Shown: positions 41,336-53,223 of the stretch, in pieces
How the letters are laid out: each line of letters begins with the position of its first letter
How positions within the stretch are numbered: the stretch's first letter is position 1
Origin: Plutella xylostella
Taxonomy: Eukaryota; Arthropoda; Insecta; Lepidoptera; Plutellidae
Direction of reading: 5' to 3'
NCBI RefSeq assembly: GCF_932276165.1
Contig: NC_064011.1
Coordinates: 1,505,501 to 1,569,500 of the forward strand
DNA length: 64,000 bases
Made by a program: the position numbers and the translations under genes
The notes under the pieces: generated by a model
Databases searched by the model: none
What the model was told of the DNA's origin: nothing
Seen by the model: the letters and a program-made list of their open reading frames with translations, nothing else

Positions 41336-41834
41336 GTTGATCTAGTGAGATCATGTTAAATAACTTAAGTCTATCGGACATCGGTATAATCTTTTTTATA
41401 GTGTTGCTGGCTTTTATAGGTTATTGTTTGTAAACCAAAATTTAGGTAACATTTTTGACATTGTGTTTTGTTTTAAAGGAATAATTATTAAGAGGGTTAC
41501 CTGGTTTAAATTACTATGTGTAAGTATTGTTTTAACAAAACATAAAAAAGTTTTGGCCAGGCAAATTCAGTTTTAGGCACGCGCGTATCAGATTTCAGGC
41601 GATTTTGTTACTTTTTTAAAGTCTAGACTTCTAAAAAAGAACATTAAATGGACTGAACTAGTAAGTGTATGTAAGTAGGTATACAATATACATACATAAT
41701 TTGCAATAAAAGCAAAAGGTAAAAAGTAGGTACATAACTAATATTTTTTGGGGGGATTAAACATACGTTTAACTAATACTGTACTAGTTAATTAAGTCTA
41801 ACCAATGTATTTTGTAATAGGTGGGAATGTATTA

Positions 41835-42323
41835 AACTTCGTCACATATTCTCCTCGGCCATTCCTCAGAGCCTGAAGACAAAAGTCTTCAACCAGTGCG
41901 TCCTGCCAGTGATGACGTATGGTGCAGAGACGTGGACACTGACGGTAGGACTGGTCCACCGATTTAAAGTCGCTCAGCGTGCTATGGAGAGAGCTATGCT
42001 TGGGGTTTCTCTGATGGATCGTATCAGAAATGAGGTTATCCGTCAGAGGACTAAGGTTACCGACATAGCTGTCAAAATATGCAAGCTGAAGTGGCAGTGG
42101 GCTGGTCATATCTGCCGAAGAACCGATAACCGTTGGGGTAGACGAGTTCTCGAGTGGAGACCACGAACAGGCAAACGCAGCGTGGGACGCCCTCCTGCCC
42201 GCTGGACTGACGACCTTAGGCGGGTGGCGGGTAGTGGTTGGATGAGGAAGGCCGAGGACCGAGTGTTGTGGCGCTCCTTGGGAGAGGCCTATGTCCAGCA
42301 GTGGATGATTATTGGCTGATGAT
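41835..42323 (+). mobile_element. RTE-type LINE 3' end, best copy
   Basis: 489 bp with a 12-bp duplication GGGAATGTATTA (41823-41834, 42324-42335). Ends GGCTGATGAT. It is the reference for the fragments in this window. Confidence 0.92.
41909..42319 (+). CDS. RTE reverse transcriptase C-terminus (5'-truncated)
   Basis: 136-codon open frame: MTYGAETWTLT, FKVAQRAMERAMLGVSLMDR, ICKLKWQWAGHICRRTDNRW, then the VGRPPARWTDDLRR block and GSGWMRKAEDRVLW to QQWMIIG. Only the region after the catalytic core remains, so it cannot act alone. Confidence 0.8.
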   Translation: MMTYGAETWTLTVGLVHRFKVAQRAMERAMLGVSLMDRIRNEVIRQRTKVTDIAVKICKLKWQWAGHICRRTDNRWGRRVLEWRPRTGKRSVGRPPARWTDDLRRVAGSGWMRKAEDRVLWRSLGEAYVQQWMIIG

Positions 42324-42573
42324 GGGAATGTATTATACGGATACACGAAAGAGGCCCGGGAAAAAAAGAAAAGCATAGAATGAGAAAAGACAATTAAGTA
42401 CCTAACTACTTACTATTTTTAAAATTTGTCGATTCATAAACATTAATTACGAGATGTTAGGTAAGTATATCAAAACAAAAATATTCCTACCAACATGAAA
42501 CTAATAAGGACTGCCACTAAATTTATATTTGGTCGCTGCATAATCGCTCCCAATGTGTGCCTCAATACCTCAC

Positions 42574-42830
42574 CTCTGCCGTAATTCAACACCCAAGAAT
42601 CTTTGAACACCGGTACTCCTCAATTCAGCATCATAAAACGCAAAACACACCTTCCTTCCCTCTCTTATATCCCTTAAAAGACAAGGACAAAAACCCGAAA
42701 CCAGAAATTTGACATTCAAAATGGCGGCGAATGAACGCCGCTCGCTGGTTGGCTGGAAAAGGCGCGAGGGTGAAAATGGCGCGTTCTGATTGGCCGTCGC
42801 TTTGAAGGGTGGTAGTTAAGGTTTCAGGTT
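42574..42830 (-). promoter_or_regulatory. candidate distal promoter/first exon
   Basis: CpG-rich patch (AATGGCGGCGAATGAACGCC) with a minus-strand CCAAT box (CGGCCAATCAG near 42790) and a strong donor GGCAGAG|GTGAGG at 42573. Six4 is the nearest same-strand gene downstream. Inference. Confidence 0.3.
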
Positions 42831-42959
42831 TCGAGGGTTATTAAATGTGTTTTCAAGTGATTTAGCTGCATGTACCGGTGTTAAGTTCGTAATTTCGGCG
42901 TGTTACAGCTTTAAAAAATTCAAGGTGCAATGATTATTTTCTTTTGCTACTTATTGAAT

Positions 42960-43118
42960 ACTAGTTGTTCCCGCGCGCTTCGCTTCGCCTTAAAAAGTTT
43001 TCCCGTGGGAATTCCGGGATAAAAAGTAGCCTATGTTCTTTCTCAGGGTCTAGACTATCTGTATACCAAATTTCATTCAAATCCGTTTAGTAGTTTTGGC
43101 GTGAAAGAGTAACAGACA
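42960..43118 (+). repeat. dispersed repeat C
   Basis: TAGTTGTTCCCGCGCGCTTC through GGCGTGAAAGAGTAACAGACAG; lacks the 3' ATTAGTTAGGATT. Confidence 0.8.
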
Positions 43119-43439
43119 GTTTTATTTATATTCATTTCAAACCTGAGGAGGTAAAATCCTAGTTTTAATTAGCATTTTTTTAGTTTGTCATTGCTAACAT
43201 AACATTTTGTGCCTACAGAATCGACTTTATTATCTAATTAAAACATACCTAAGACAAGTAAACTCAAACCACCTCACAGCATAAAGCATACACAACACTT
43301 GTAACCTGACACTCATTGATAAGCCCTCTTTGATAAACGTCATAAAATAGCCATTTCGGATGTCATGGGAACCGGGTGCGGTGTCTTTTTGCACGTTACA
43401 GCTAACTAGAGTCACAAAGGTAGCTTCGTAACTCGTAAC

Positions 43440-43903
43440 AGTCTGTTTTTTAACCTCAGATACCCCGCCAATGGAGCGGTGGTAGCTCAGTCGGGTAAGC
43501 GCCCGCTTCTCACGCCAGAGATGCCGGTTCGAATCCCGGCGCTGACATGTACCAATGAGTTCTTTTCTGAATTTAAGTACCTACAATGTATACCATCGCT
43601 CGTACGGTGAAGGAAAACATCGTGAGGAAACCTGCATATCTAGATTTAGCACATCTAGATATGTGAACCCACCAACCCGCAGTGGACCAGCGTGGTGGGA
43701 AAAATGGTCCAAGCTTAGGAAGGCAGTTTAGACCTTGGGGATATGCACAAAGGTTCCATTCGAGAGAGCCAGGTGCAGGTACTGTTACCCCCACAGAATA
43801 GAATAGAATAGAATACCCCGCCAATAGAGTGATACGTCACTTAATTGCGGGACAATCGTTCATAATTTGACAATTTAGTATCTGAGAGAGAAAAAAACAG
43901 ACT
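43440..43903. mobile_element. MITE H carrying SINE-2
   Basis: AGTCTGTTTTTTAACCTCAG / CTGAGAGAGAAAAAAACAGA ends. Without the SINE it would be about 116 bp. Same ends as the composite structure in Six4 intron 1. Confidence 0.7.
43473..43807 (+). mobile_element. SINE-2, complete, tRNA-derived, 335 bp
   Basis: Perfect 13-bp duplication ATACCCCGCCAAT (43460-43472, 43808-43820). Head with A box (GTGGTAGCTCAGTCGGGTAA) and B box (GGTTCGAATCCCGGC), a body with GTGAAGGAAAACATCGTGAG and CAGTGGACCAGCGTGGTGGG, and an (ATAGA)n tail. It is a SINE, not a tRNA gene. Confidence 0.95.
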
Positions 43904-44632
43904 TTAGGTAATTCCTGGCACTGATGTGGTAGCGTTGGAAGAAAAAATAGTGTCACCTTAAAAGTAATTTTACTTTGAAGGCTTCAAAAGTGTTCACTAT
44001 TACTTACCAGATTTACTTTTTTTCATTTATTTAAAGTATAAATTAAAAAATAATATCCTATATTTTTCCCGTTGCAAAGATAGCATTGTTGGAGACAGTT
44101 GGAGTCTACACGTGATATCGCTTTTGGTAGCTAAATAGCATAGCCAGACAAGGAATAAAACCCTTTGTTAAAAAAAATGAGAGCCATTGTACATAAATGG
44201 GAGGATGGAATATTGATAAACCTACGATTTTTACAGTGTGTTAAAAGGTGACAAAAAGATCATTCTAGCCTATTTTGTAAATGCGCAAAAAACATTTCCT
44301 TAAACAGTAGGTATGTATTATTTTCACGAATTTAAAATACTTGAAGGACAAAAGATGTTAAGAATAACCACCTCATGTCATGATTATGTGTCTATACGTC
44401 ATTTTCACATAGGTAAGTTATGTTTCTTTTTACACACACGTAATATATTTGATAGGTACCTACATCAAGATGACTGTATCATACTAAAATTTCATTTTAC
44501 GCACCGTCAAGATTCGAACCCGAGCATGAATCCTGTCAAAATGGTAGAATATGAAATGTGAGTGGATCTAATAATAGCGTTGTTTGTCAAAGAATTACTC
44601 AGTCAAATTACTCGTAGAAACATTCATCATTA

Positions 44633-44692
44633 TCATCATGATCATCAGCTTATGGCAGTCCACAGCACGCCACTGGATGCAATCTATACTTT
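44633..44692 (-). mobile_element. RTE-type LINE 3' end, short
   Basis: CATGATCATCAGC...CACGCCACTGGATGCAATC, like 63063-63290. Confidence 0.55.
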
Positions 44693-44726
44693 TATTAGTA
44701 GAAATACTGTATAGTTGTATACTTAG

Positions 44727-44880
44727 TGCCAATTTCTCCATAGTCGGTTATCTAACCGATAGGGATTGGTTAATCAATTATACTTCATCTCCATATAAAA
44801 TTCTTGACAGATGTGTCAAAAGTCAACCACTAATACCTGGTTATGCTCTAACCTCTAACCGACAATGGAGAAATTGCACT
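44727..44880. mobile_element. MITE (TTAGTGCCAATTTCTCCAT)
   Basis: TTAGTGCCAATTTCTCCATA and the matching right end GACAATGGAGAAATTGCACT. About 150 bp. Confidence 0.8.
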
Positions 44881-45040
44881 TAGTCCTAATGTTATAGGAG
44901 GCAGAATTATACGGCCGTTTTGCGGATTTTTTTATGGCGAAGCGCGATATAGTGACGTTTACCGATGTCGATAATGGACCCGTGCAACGGTGCCTGGAAT
45001 CGAACTTGTAACGTTCATAGCTTCGGTCAATAATATAAAT
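44881..45040 (-). mobile_element. decayed tRNA-derived SINE
   Basis: CCTAATGTTATAGGAGGCAG...GGAATCGAACTTGTAAC: layout of the head 1 / tail 1 SINE, strongly diverged. Confidence 0.5.
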
Positions 45041-45271
45041 TGTACATACAGGGTGAAATTTTATGAATGGACCTGCTGTTCTATATCATTATATAATTGA
45101 ATAGTTTAAATCTATGGATTTAAATGGTTATAATGGCAAATTTAAATGGCAATGGTTATAATGGCAATTATAAGGGCATTCTCAACAGCATTTTCTGAGT
45201 TGGTCTAATATGACGTCTAATATCTGTTCATTATGACGGGAACCTACGTCTGCTAGTCTACAAATATTATA

Positions 45272-45443
45272 ATCCTAACTAATATTATAAATGCGAAAGT
45301 AGCTGTGTCTGTCTGTCTGTCTGTCTGTTACTCTTTCACACCAAAACTACTGAACGGATAGACTCTGAGAAAGAAAATAAGATACTTTTTACTGTGGTAT
45401 TTCCACGGGAAAAGGCGAAGCGAAGCTCGCGGGAACAGCTAGT
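45272..45443 (-). repeat. dispersed repeat C
   Basis: ATCCTAACTAATATTATAAA, (TGTC)n, then CTCGCGGGAACAGCTAGTA. Confidence 0.8.
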
Positions 45444-46381
45444 AGGGGAACCCGGGGTAAGACGGGGTCGCTAAGGGAAAATAAAAAGAACAACAGGTTT
45501 TTATAACCACAACGTTATCAATTATTTATGGCTCATTAGGAACTTAATGACGAACACTTTGGCACAGCTTTTGCCAAAAAAGTAATCATTACAATTGACT
45601 TATTTTAAGAAATGTAAAAAATGGGAAATAAACCATCTTGCCCCGTGTACGGGGTAAGATGGGGTAAGTATACAATGTGGGGTACAAAACAGACAAACAA
45701 CACTTCTTCTGTGTTTTTATCGTCAACACCAGCACCTGCAGTGTGAGCCCAACGCCTGCACCTTTGACATCCGACCCAGTTTTCCTTTGATTTAAAGTAG
45801 GACTGTTGATATCCTCACAGTAGAGGTAGACATAGTCATCTTCGTTGTTATTCTTCTTCGTAGGCAGTATCTGCTTTGTCTTTTTAGCAAACTTCCCTGT
45901 AGCCCTTTTAGAGCCCTTCTACAATGTCAAATATCGATTTGGAGAAAAAAAATACTTAACCAAGCCAGATCCGTACCCTATCTTGCCCCTCCAAAAATAC
46001 CCCGTCTTGCCCCACGTTATATTTTTTATAAAAATAATTCATAAAAAAAATACTTTCAATGTTAAAGTGATTTTGCCGATATTTAAACAAAGCGTACCAA
46101 ACCTTAAATAAAAACACACAATTACCAAAAATACCACTATTTTAGTTACTGTGTTGTGACGTTGTTTCTACCGGTCAAAATAACATGGACACTACGCAAA
46201 AACAAACAATTGAGCTTACACAAAAACGCATGCGCTCACGCCTGCTGTCACTGGCGCACTAAAGGTCAATAATTTAAGCCTTTCTATTGACTCATTACTT
46301 AGATTCCTAAGATGTATAGTTTTGCATATATGTGGGGGGTCCCGTCTTACCCCGTGGCCCCATCTTACCCCGGGTTCCCCT
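45444..46381. mobile_element. pogo-type element, about 0.94 kb
   Basis: GGGGAACCCGGGGTAAGACG / complement ends at TA. Four or more internal near-copies of the CCCC(A/G)TCTTACCCC word (about 45632, 45650, 45982, 46003). A minus-strand trace near 45700-45860 reads ENWVGCQRCRRWAH then GAGVDD and, upstream in another frame, DDYVYLYC: the Cys/His-rich C-terminal finger of insect pogo-like transposases, with Cys losses and frameshifts. Non-autonomous derivative. Confidence 0.72.
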
Positions 46382-46964
46382 ATTATAATATACCTTACAT
46401 ACGCATACAAACATCTACATAGGTAATACACACCATACGCCGCCTCGCTCCCCATAAAAGATTTCCTATCAGTAATGTTTACATAAACACATCCATTTAA
46501 AAACCAGCGGTATAAGAACTAAGGCCAATTCTGGCTATGACTCTGTGGGGGGTCATATACAAGTCATACATAATTTAAATTTACAATATTGTAAATAAAT
46601 TAATTGTTTAATTGGATTATTGGCGCCACTCGAATAAATGAAATACTCGTAAGAACGAAAACAGTGGTGTTGTAAGATTTATCTAGGTATTTATCTAGGA
46701 CTTCTATTATTTTGTTTATAAAAATTCCTGCATAATAAAGGTACATAATATATAGGTAATTTGGCTTAAAAATAAAGCTTCCCCATATAAACTTTATTGG
46801 TCCAGCGACTTTTTACTATGGAGTATTTTTATTTTCATAAATTTTCAAAAGTTCTGTAACAGAATTTGTTTATATACGAGTATTCACACGTCAATTTTTT
46901 TCGGATTTTGCGACACCCTAGTCATAGTAAACCTCTCTTCGTAAAACTGCATTGGTTATTAATT

Positions 46965-47168
46965 ACTAGCTGTTCCCGCTAGCTTCGCTTCACCTTAAAA
47001 AGTTTTCCCGTGGGAATACCGCAATAAAAAGTAGCCTATGTTCTTTCCTAGAGTCTACACTATATGTATACCAAAATTCATTCAAATCCGTTCAGTAGTT
47101 TTGGCGTGAAAGAGTAACAGACAGACAGACACAGTTACTTTCGCATTTATAATATTAAGTTAGGATTA
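46965..47168 (+). repeat. dispersed repeat C
   Basis: ACTAGCTGTTCCCGCTAGCT through (CAGA)n to TAAGTTAGGATT. Confidence 0.85.
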
Positions 47169-47359
47169 GGATTTTATATTCAGAAATTGTCTGAGTAAAT
47201 ATGTTAGCATTTTCACGATAACATTTCATTCTCACGGTTGAATTACGTAAGTAATGATCAACATGAGCTGTTGATATTTACCACCCAGAATCATACAAGT
47301 ACTAAGTACTTAGATTAACAATATACGAATAGGATGGTGAGACACATACAAGAACAAAG

Positions 47360-47790
47360 CAAAAAACGGTCCACATTTTGTTTACTGGTAAACCGTTTAA
47401 GTTTAATCTAATGGAAACCATTGTACCAATGAATAAAGTCCCAATATATTTAACCGGACTAATTCAAAATAATAACCGTTGGGGTAGACGAGTTCTGGAG
47501 TGGAGACCACGAACAAGCAAACGCAGCGTGGGACGCCCTCCTGTCCGCTGGACCGACGACCTTAGGCGGGTAGTCGGTAGTGGTTGGATGAGGAAGGCCG
47601 AGGACCGAGTGTTGTAGCGCTCCTTGGGAGAGGCCTATGTCCAGCAGTGGATGATTATTGGCTGATGATGATGATGAATTCAAAATAATATCTCAAGTGG
47701 TAGAAGTGGGGTGTTATTTGTCAAGACGTTTCTTTAGCACTGACACTCCATCTTGTTTACTTACATATTGTTAATCTAAGACTGAGAACG
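47360..47790 (+). pseudogene. second piece of the endogenous viral sequence
   Basis: Plus strand. After removing the nested RTE copy, about 220 bases align by eye with the minus strand of 11620-11800: shared frames include ETIVPMNKV...LTGLIQN here against PTIAPMNKV...LTELIQN there, then ICQDVSLALTLHLV against NCRDVSFAMTLHLV. The helicase motifs V/VI present at 11.3-11.5 kb are absent. It carries stops and frame changes. Viral origin rests on the 11-kb copy. Confidence 0.6.
47474..47676 (+). mobile_element. RTE-type LINE 3' end
   Basis: Inserted in the viral relic with a 13-bp duplication AATTCAAAATAAT (47461-47473, 47677-47689); ends (GAT)n. Confidence 0.92.
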
Positions 47791-47794
47791 TAAT

Positions 47795-48460
47795 TATGTC
47801 GGTTTTACAAAATTTGTGCTTATTTTGCTATCCCTACCTAAGTAAGCGAAATACACTCTGGTAGCTAGATATTTAATTTAAGTACTTAGTACCTTTATGA
47901 ATAAATCTTCTATTTTTCTTACGTTACAATTTAAAACCTAATAAATACCTACTGCCTAAGGACGTAAGGGACACGATTCCCTCAGATACACATATAGTAC
48001 ATATAGTACCTACTTAATATGTATTATACTTTTGATAAGGAGCAACAGTAACTATACTCACATATGACATATTGTTCAGAACATATAAAAAAACCACTGA
48101 CGCATAAAATCAAATTGAGCAACGCGACAACTCAAAGAAAAAAATGGTCTTTTGTGTGACATATTTGAACAGAATTCTACGGCCCATTAAGGATTTAACA
48201 CTTGCAAAATGTCCTTAGAAGCTTTGATCCATATCACACGCCTATCTTGTTGAGATTTTGATAATCCGTAATCCTCAAATTTTGAGGAAAATAGAATATT
48301 TAGTGCGAGACCGCTTCAGACTGTTGGATTGGGCCCTAAATTTGTTTTGGTAAATAAACTTGTAAATGGAAATAAATTATTTGAATTTAACTAAGTTGAA
48401 CGATAATTTTGCAACAGACTCTCACTCTAACAGTACCACCTCTAAGCTTCCTGCTATGTA
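47795..48460. other. unassigned DNA
   Basis: No gene or repeat recognised. Confidence 0.4.
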
Positions 48461-48671
48461 CGGTGGCCTGCGCCTAGAAGTATACAGGTGGAGTTTTTAA
48501 AATAGCGATCTCAAGCTCACATGCTGCTCAAGCACATCCACATAAACACCACTGCTACACACATCACACACAACACGTTTCCGGATTTATAACAGATGTA
48601 GCTGGTCCCTTCATCATCAGGGATCGCTATTTTAAAAACTCCGCCTGTATACTTTTAGGCGCAGGCCACCG
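48461..48671. mobile_element. MITE (CGGTGGCCTGCGCCTA), 211 bp
   Basis: Inverted ends of about 50 bp, CGGTGGCCTGCGCCTAGAAG / complement, extending to AAAATAGCGATC; TA duplication. Confidence 0.85.
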
Positions 48672-48679
48672 TACAGTAT

Positions 48680-50880
48680 ATTGTAATTTATGTCACTTTA
48701 AGTGGTACTTAAGTAAAGTGAACTACTTTACTTTCTTCATTAATTTAGAAATATGTAGGTACAGATAATGCAGGTTTTATGTAAGGAAATGTTTACCCCG
48801 TTGTAAAGTTATAATTTACTGACTCTATTGCTCCGTAGTATACATGACCTATATTTCTTAGTTGCGCCGATTATTTGAGTTTGAGTCCAAACTCCGGATC
48901 CCACTACGGAAATATCCATATTTCTCATAGCACACAAAAAGTGCTCTAATAATAACGGATTATGGAACATATTTGTGCAGTGGCATAGTGTTTGTTTAAC
49001 AAAGCGATATGGGTGCTTGATGCGTTAGAAGTTAAGTGCTATTTTCCAATGTGTTGCGTTTTAGGGTTCCGTTGGATAAAAAAACAAAAAGCTTTTTGTT
49101 ACTAACAACATTTTTTTTATTTAATCTTCACTAGGCAGCTGTGAAATTCTACTATTAGTCATAACACAGAATAATAACTAGTCCAGGTTATAATGGGGGA
49201 TTTTAATCGCTGTGAAATATCTTTCGTGTCAAATACCTTTAAACCCATGAACTCAAGTTTTATGTCTTTAGTACCTTATCAATAGTTAAAGTTCCTAAAC
49301 TCATTAATACTAAAATTGTGTACCTATTTAGTTTTTAAAGAACTGGGAGAATAGATACCATATTGCTGACAAAAAATATTATTACCTACTCCAAAAAATT
49401 AAACAAAAAAGACTACAGAACCCTCCGCGCCAAAATGACCATAGACCAAAGCGCTACTCCCCATTTTTTTTCTCAAACCCGCAGGGCAAAGGCGTGACAC
49501 TGTATTAATCCCGTGTTACGAGTATTCCAACAATAACACAATAGTTTACTGAGCATATGAACAGCTCTATTGTGTGAACGCAATGTGTTGACGCAATCTG
49601 AGCGGCTGTGAAGAGGTTATTATTCTGAGATTTTGAGGACTGCGCACTTTGATCTAGTAAGTAAGTATATTTGGTTGTAATAAATCATTTGTTTTGTAAA
49701 AACTGAGTGTAGCCGAAGTTATTAATAGACCTTGTCCTTACCTACTTAAATAAATGTGACATTCACTTAACTTTTGAACTAACTTACCTACCTTAATTTA
49801 ATATAGGTATAAATAACATGGCTAAATCTAAGGTATGTAATGTAACCTTAATGTACTATTAATCCTTGAAGAGACATAATAAAATACACAAAGTTTATTA
49901 TATTCTTATAATAACTTTGCTGGCTCTAACAACTAGCTGGCAATTGCAAATGTTAAGTTGTAAAAATAAATATGAATAGGTATACTAGATTTTATCTGAT
50001 CCTGTAATAGAAGTTGCTTAGTAGGTACGTTGGTACTAGGCACTTTGACGGTAACGGGAACGACACTGATAAAAAGCCACCACTTATTCTCCTTTACAAG
50101 ACAATAATCGTGATAATTTGAAACCAACGACATCCTTTTGGTGTTCATAAATCAAGAAATGGCGTTAAAAATAAATTGCTGTTCTTTTAAATTACGTGTA
50201 AGAAGAAAAAGACAAGTCAAAAATGTTAAAGCACACCTCTAATTAAGATATTTTGGGATTTTTTAGACATATTGCTACTGTTTTTGTGCAAAAAAAAGTT
50301 AAAAGCTTCGCATTTTTGTTACCTTGAGGTCGCTGTAAGACTTTTTTGTATCAATTTGTCACTTGGGTGTTTTTGTCGTGGTTGTAAAAGTATATTTGAG
50401 AATGTGGAATATTTTACACGCGTATTTTTTAAAACAGCGATAAAAAAACGTAGTATCTAAGTATTCAACGTGTTTTTGAAACCTCTTAAACTCTAGAAAC
50501 TTTTAAAGTAGATAAGTAAGTAGGTAGGTACTGTTTGTTACCAAAATTAATAAAAAAAATACTTAAAAAAACTCTTTTTTTTCGACTTTTGGAGATTTTT
50601 ACAACGAGTACGGTCCAATATTTAACAATAAAAAAACACACCCCTTTAAAAGAAAACTACTCAATTAAATCCAATTTTCCTTTACAATAATAATGAGCGT
50701 CACGTCCCAGAGGGGTTAATTAAATAAATTCGTTGACAAGACAATTTGTTTTATGGCCAATTTGACGCGAAAACGCGGCGACACCCCAGATGGGGTTGTA
50801 TTACAAACAAATCTAGGCGTGGACCCGTTTTGACTTTCCACATCCACCTATTACCAATTATTATAATGCACGGGTCTCCA
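48680..50880. other. unassigned AT-rich DNA
   Basis: Contains TTTTAGGGTTCCGTTGGA near 49060 and TACAGAACCCTCCGCGCC near 49414, common words of lepidopteran repeats that may be the two ends of one old element. No coding frame recognised. Confidence 0.4.
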
Positions 50881-50888
50881 GTGGGCTT

Positions 50889-51006
50889 ACCACCACCGCC
50901 ACATTAGCAATAAAAAATATCTGAACTTGTATGGATCTGACAGATGTTTGAGAGGTGAATGACGCTGCTTATGGATTGCTAATTGCTAATGTGTCGATGG
51001 TGGTAC
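50889..51006. repeat. inverted repeat
   Basis: ACCACCACCGCCACATTAGC pairs with GCTAATGTGTCGATGGTGGT; probable small MITE. Confidence 0.55.
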
Positions 51007-51025
51007 GGTAGCTGGTCATTTGTAA

Positions 51026-51214
51026 GGCCTGGGTCTCCTATTTACGCCGTAGGTCACATCCAGCGTCACGCCGTAGGCCGCGTCACGATGCTCACTATAG
51101 AAATGTACTGATGCGGTCTCCCTCACACGCCGACAAGTAGGCCGTAGGACGTTGATCGAAACGTTTACGTCAAAGTCGGACGCCGCATATAGCATAAAAT
51201 AGGAGACCCAGGCC
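51026..51214. mobile_element. Harbinger-type MITE, 189 bp
   Basis: GGCCTGGGTCTCCTATTTA / complement with TAA duplication (51023-51025, 51215-51217). Confidence 0.85.
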
Positions 51215-51889
51215 TAATATGTCTAGCGCACCTTGGCAACTGGGCAGTCAGCGACTGACGCTAATCTTATACTCTAGTCTAGTATACTAGTGTACGAAAC
51301 GATGTAATAAAAAATATAGTTATGAACTAATTTCGAAATTAATTCGAGCATTTTTTTAAAATTACGTACCTAATAATAATATTATACCTGCGTGATAGTG
51401 TTATTTTGTGTTAATGTGGACATAATTTTATTAAAATCGGCTCATCCAACAAACTTCATGCATTTACAAATGAATCATATGTTAAATTTCAACTACGGTT
51501 AGGTTTAAATCCCGGGTTAAACAGACTTTTGTAAATATTGCAGCTGTTATTATAACAAATCGTTTATCAAATTATATTATTTAATTACGGGTTCAATCTT
51601 CGAAGTCAAAGCTGTACAAGTATTGCAAAAATAAGGGTACAAACACACTGCCCCTCTGTCAAGATTATACGCAAATCACGGACATATGTTAGTGTAACAA
51701 CATCAAAGCTAGAGGGCGCAGCAATCGCAAATTATCCGTAAAGTTGGTTAAATTACCCACCTGATTATCGGGACTGTTTTGTGCAGGTGCAAAGGGTGTG
51801 AGATGGCTCAAGTTTGATTTTCGGCCGAGAATAATATCATGTAGGTTGCTTTTACATCTTCGATCTATAAATACTTCAAGAAATGTATA

Positions 51890-52530
51890 TGTCGCAGGCA
51901 TCTGGTTTAATCTCCTGTTTGATTGAACCGCTAGCCCGTTCATTGGATGGCGCTGTTCAGTTGTATGACTAGGCCGAACGTTGATTGTACAAGCGTCACA
52001 AAACGTCCAACTAGTTAGCTGACTTAAAATCAGTCAGGTGGTGAATAAAACAAATATGGCGTCTAACAGCTAACAGCTGACACAAAAAGCACCTATATTG
52101 TTAGTTTTTTGCAAATAAATTAGCTTTAAAGTGCGTTATTTGTGTTAAAATTGTGTGACAACATGAATTAGCCTACTAATACTCCGCGGGCGGAAAATTT
52201 CAAAGAAAAAAAGTGGCAAAACTGGATAATTATGAACAGCAATATGAAGGTACGTTTATTGTTATTGTTTAGTTAATTTGTGAGATAAGCGCTTTGTAAC
52301 ATAGTCTTTTTGTTGACTCTTGTCTGGTGATATTTACCCTAACCAGACATTACAAAGTTGCTATACTATATCCCATTCAACGACATCGCTGAATGACGTT
52401 CAGTCAAGACGTCGAACGTTACAATCAACGACTTGACGAGATGTCATTTAGTCATACAACTGAATAGCGCCATCCAATGAACGGGCTAGTGGTTCAATCA
52501 AACAGGTGATTAAACCAGTTGCCTGCGACA
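51890..52530. mobile_element. foldback element with ~85-bp inverted ends
   Basis: TGTCGCAGGCATCTGGTTTA through CGTTCATTGGATGGCGCTGT pairs with 52445-52530 at about 92%. The central 470 bases include a plus-strand exon-like piece near 52165-52250 (AENFKEKKWQNWIIMNSN followed by a GT). Confidence 0.8.
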
Positions 52531-52539
52531 CATATGCTT

Positions 52540-52797
52540 TGACGGTCGAATAGCGTAGTGGTAAGTGGCCCTGACTGCTATGCCGAAGGTCCCGGGTTCG
52601 ATTCCCGGCTGGGGCAGATATTTGTTTAAAGACAGATATTTGTACTCGGGTCTTGGGTGTTGATATTTATATTTAATATGTATCTATCTATGTATTTGTG
52701 TAGATATATCAGCTGTCCGAAACCCATAATACAGGCTCTGCCTAGCTTGGGGTCGGATGGCCGTGTGTGAGATGTCCCCACATATTATTATTATTAT
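52540..52797 (+). mobile_element. tRNA-derived SINE, head 1 / tail 2
   Basis: Head as at 12134 (B box GGTTCGATTCCCGGC) but the body switches after TCGGGTCTTGG to GTTGATATTTATATTTAATA...GCTTGGGGTCGGATGGCCGT...CCCCACATATTATT. Confidence 0.85.
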
Positions 52798-52907
52798 ACT
52801 GAGATTTCAAAAATGGTAGGAAAAGTATTTCGCGTATTTTCAAACGGTGCTGCTGAGCAACTTCCATTCAGCTAACTAAAGTATAAATGGTATAATCCCA
52901 ATCCCAA

Positions 52908-53125
52908 TCCTAATCCTAACTATCCTAAATAATATTATAAATACGAAAGTAACTGTGTCTGTCTGTCTGTCTGTTACTCTTTCACGCCAAAACTACTAAA
53001 CGGATTTGAATGAAATTTGGTATACATATGGTCTAAACCCTGAGAAAGAACATAGGCTTTTTATCCCGGAATTCCCACGGGAAAACTTTTTACGGCGAAG
53101 CGAAGCTCGCGGGAACAGCTAGTTA
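52908..53125 (-). repeat. dispersed repeat C, full copy
   Basis: ATCCTAATCCTAACTATCCT, (TGTC)n, GAGAAAGAACATAGGC, GCTCGCGGGAACAGCTAGTT. Confidence 0.85.
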
Positions 53126-53223
53126 TGTTATAAGTGTTATATACCTGTAGAAACCGGCAACCAAAGATTATCGTTTTCATTTCTTATACTTACCGCATCA
53201 TTATATTTATTGTATCGTTCTAA

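Noticed and set aside
41798..42376. 192-codon minus-strand ORF
   Set aside because: Antisense shadow of the RTE reverse transcriptase fragment.
45845..46111. 88-codon plus-strand ORF
   Set aside because: Lies in the AT-rich part of the pogo derivative, opposite the transposase remnant; no motif.
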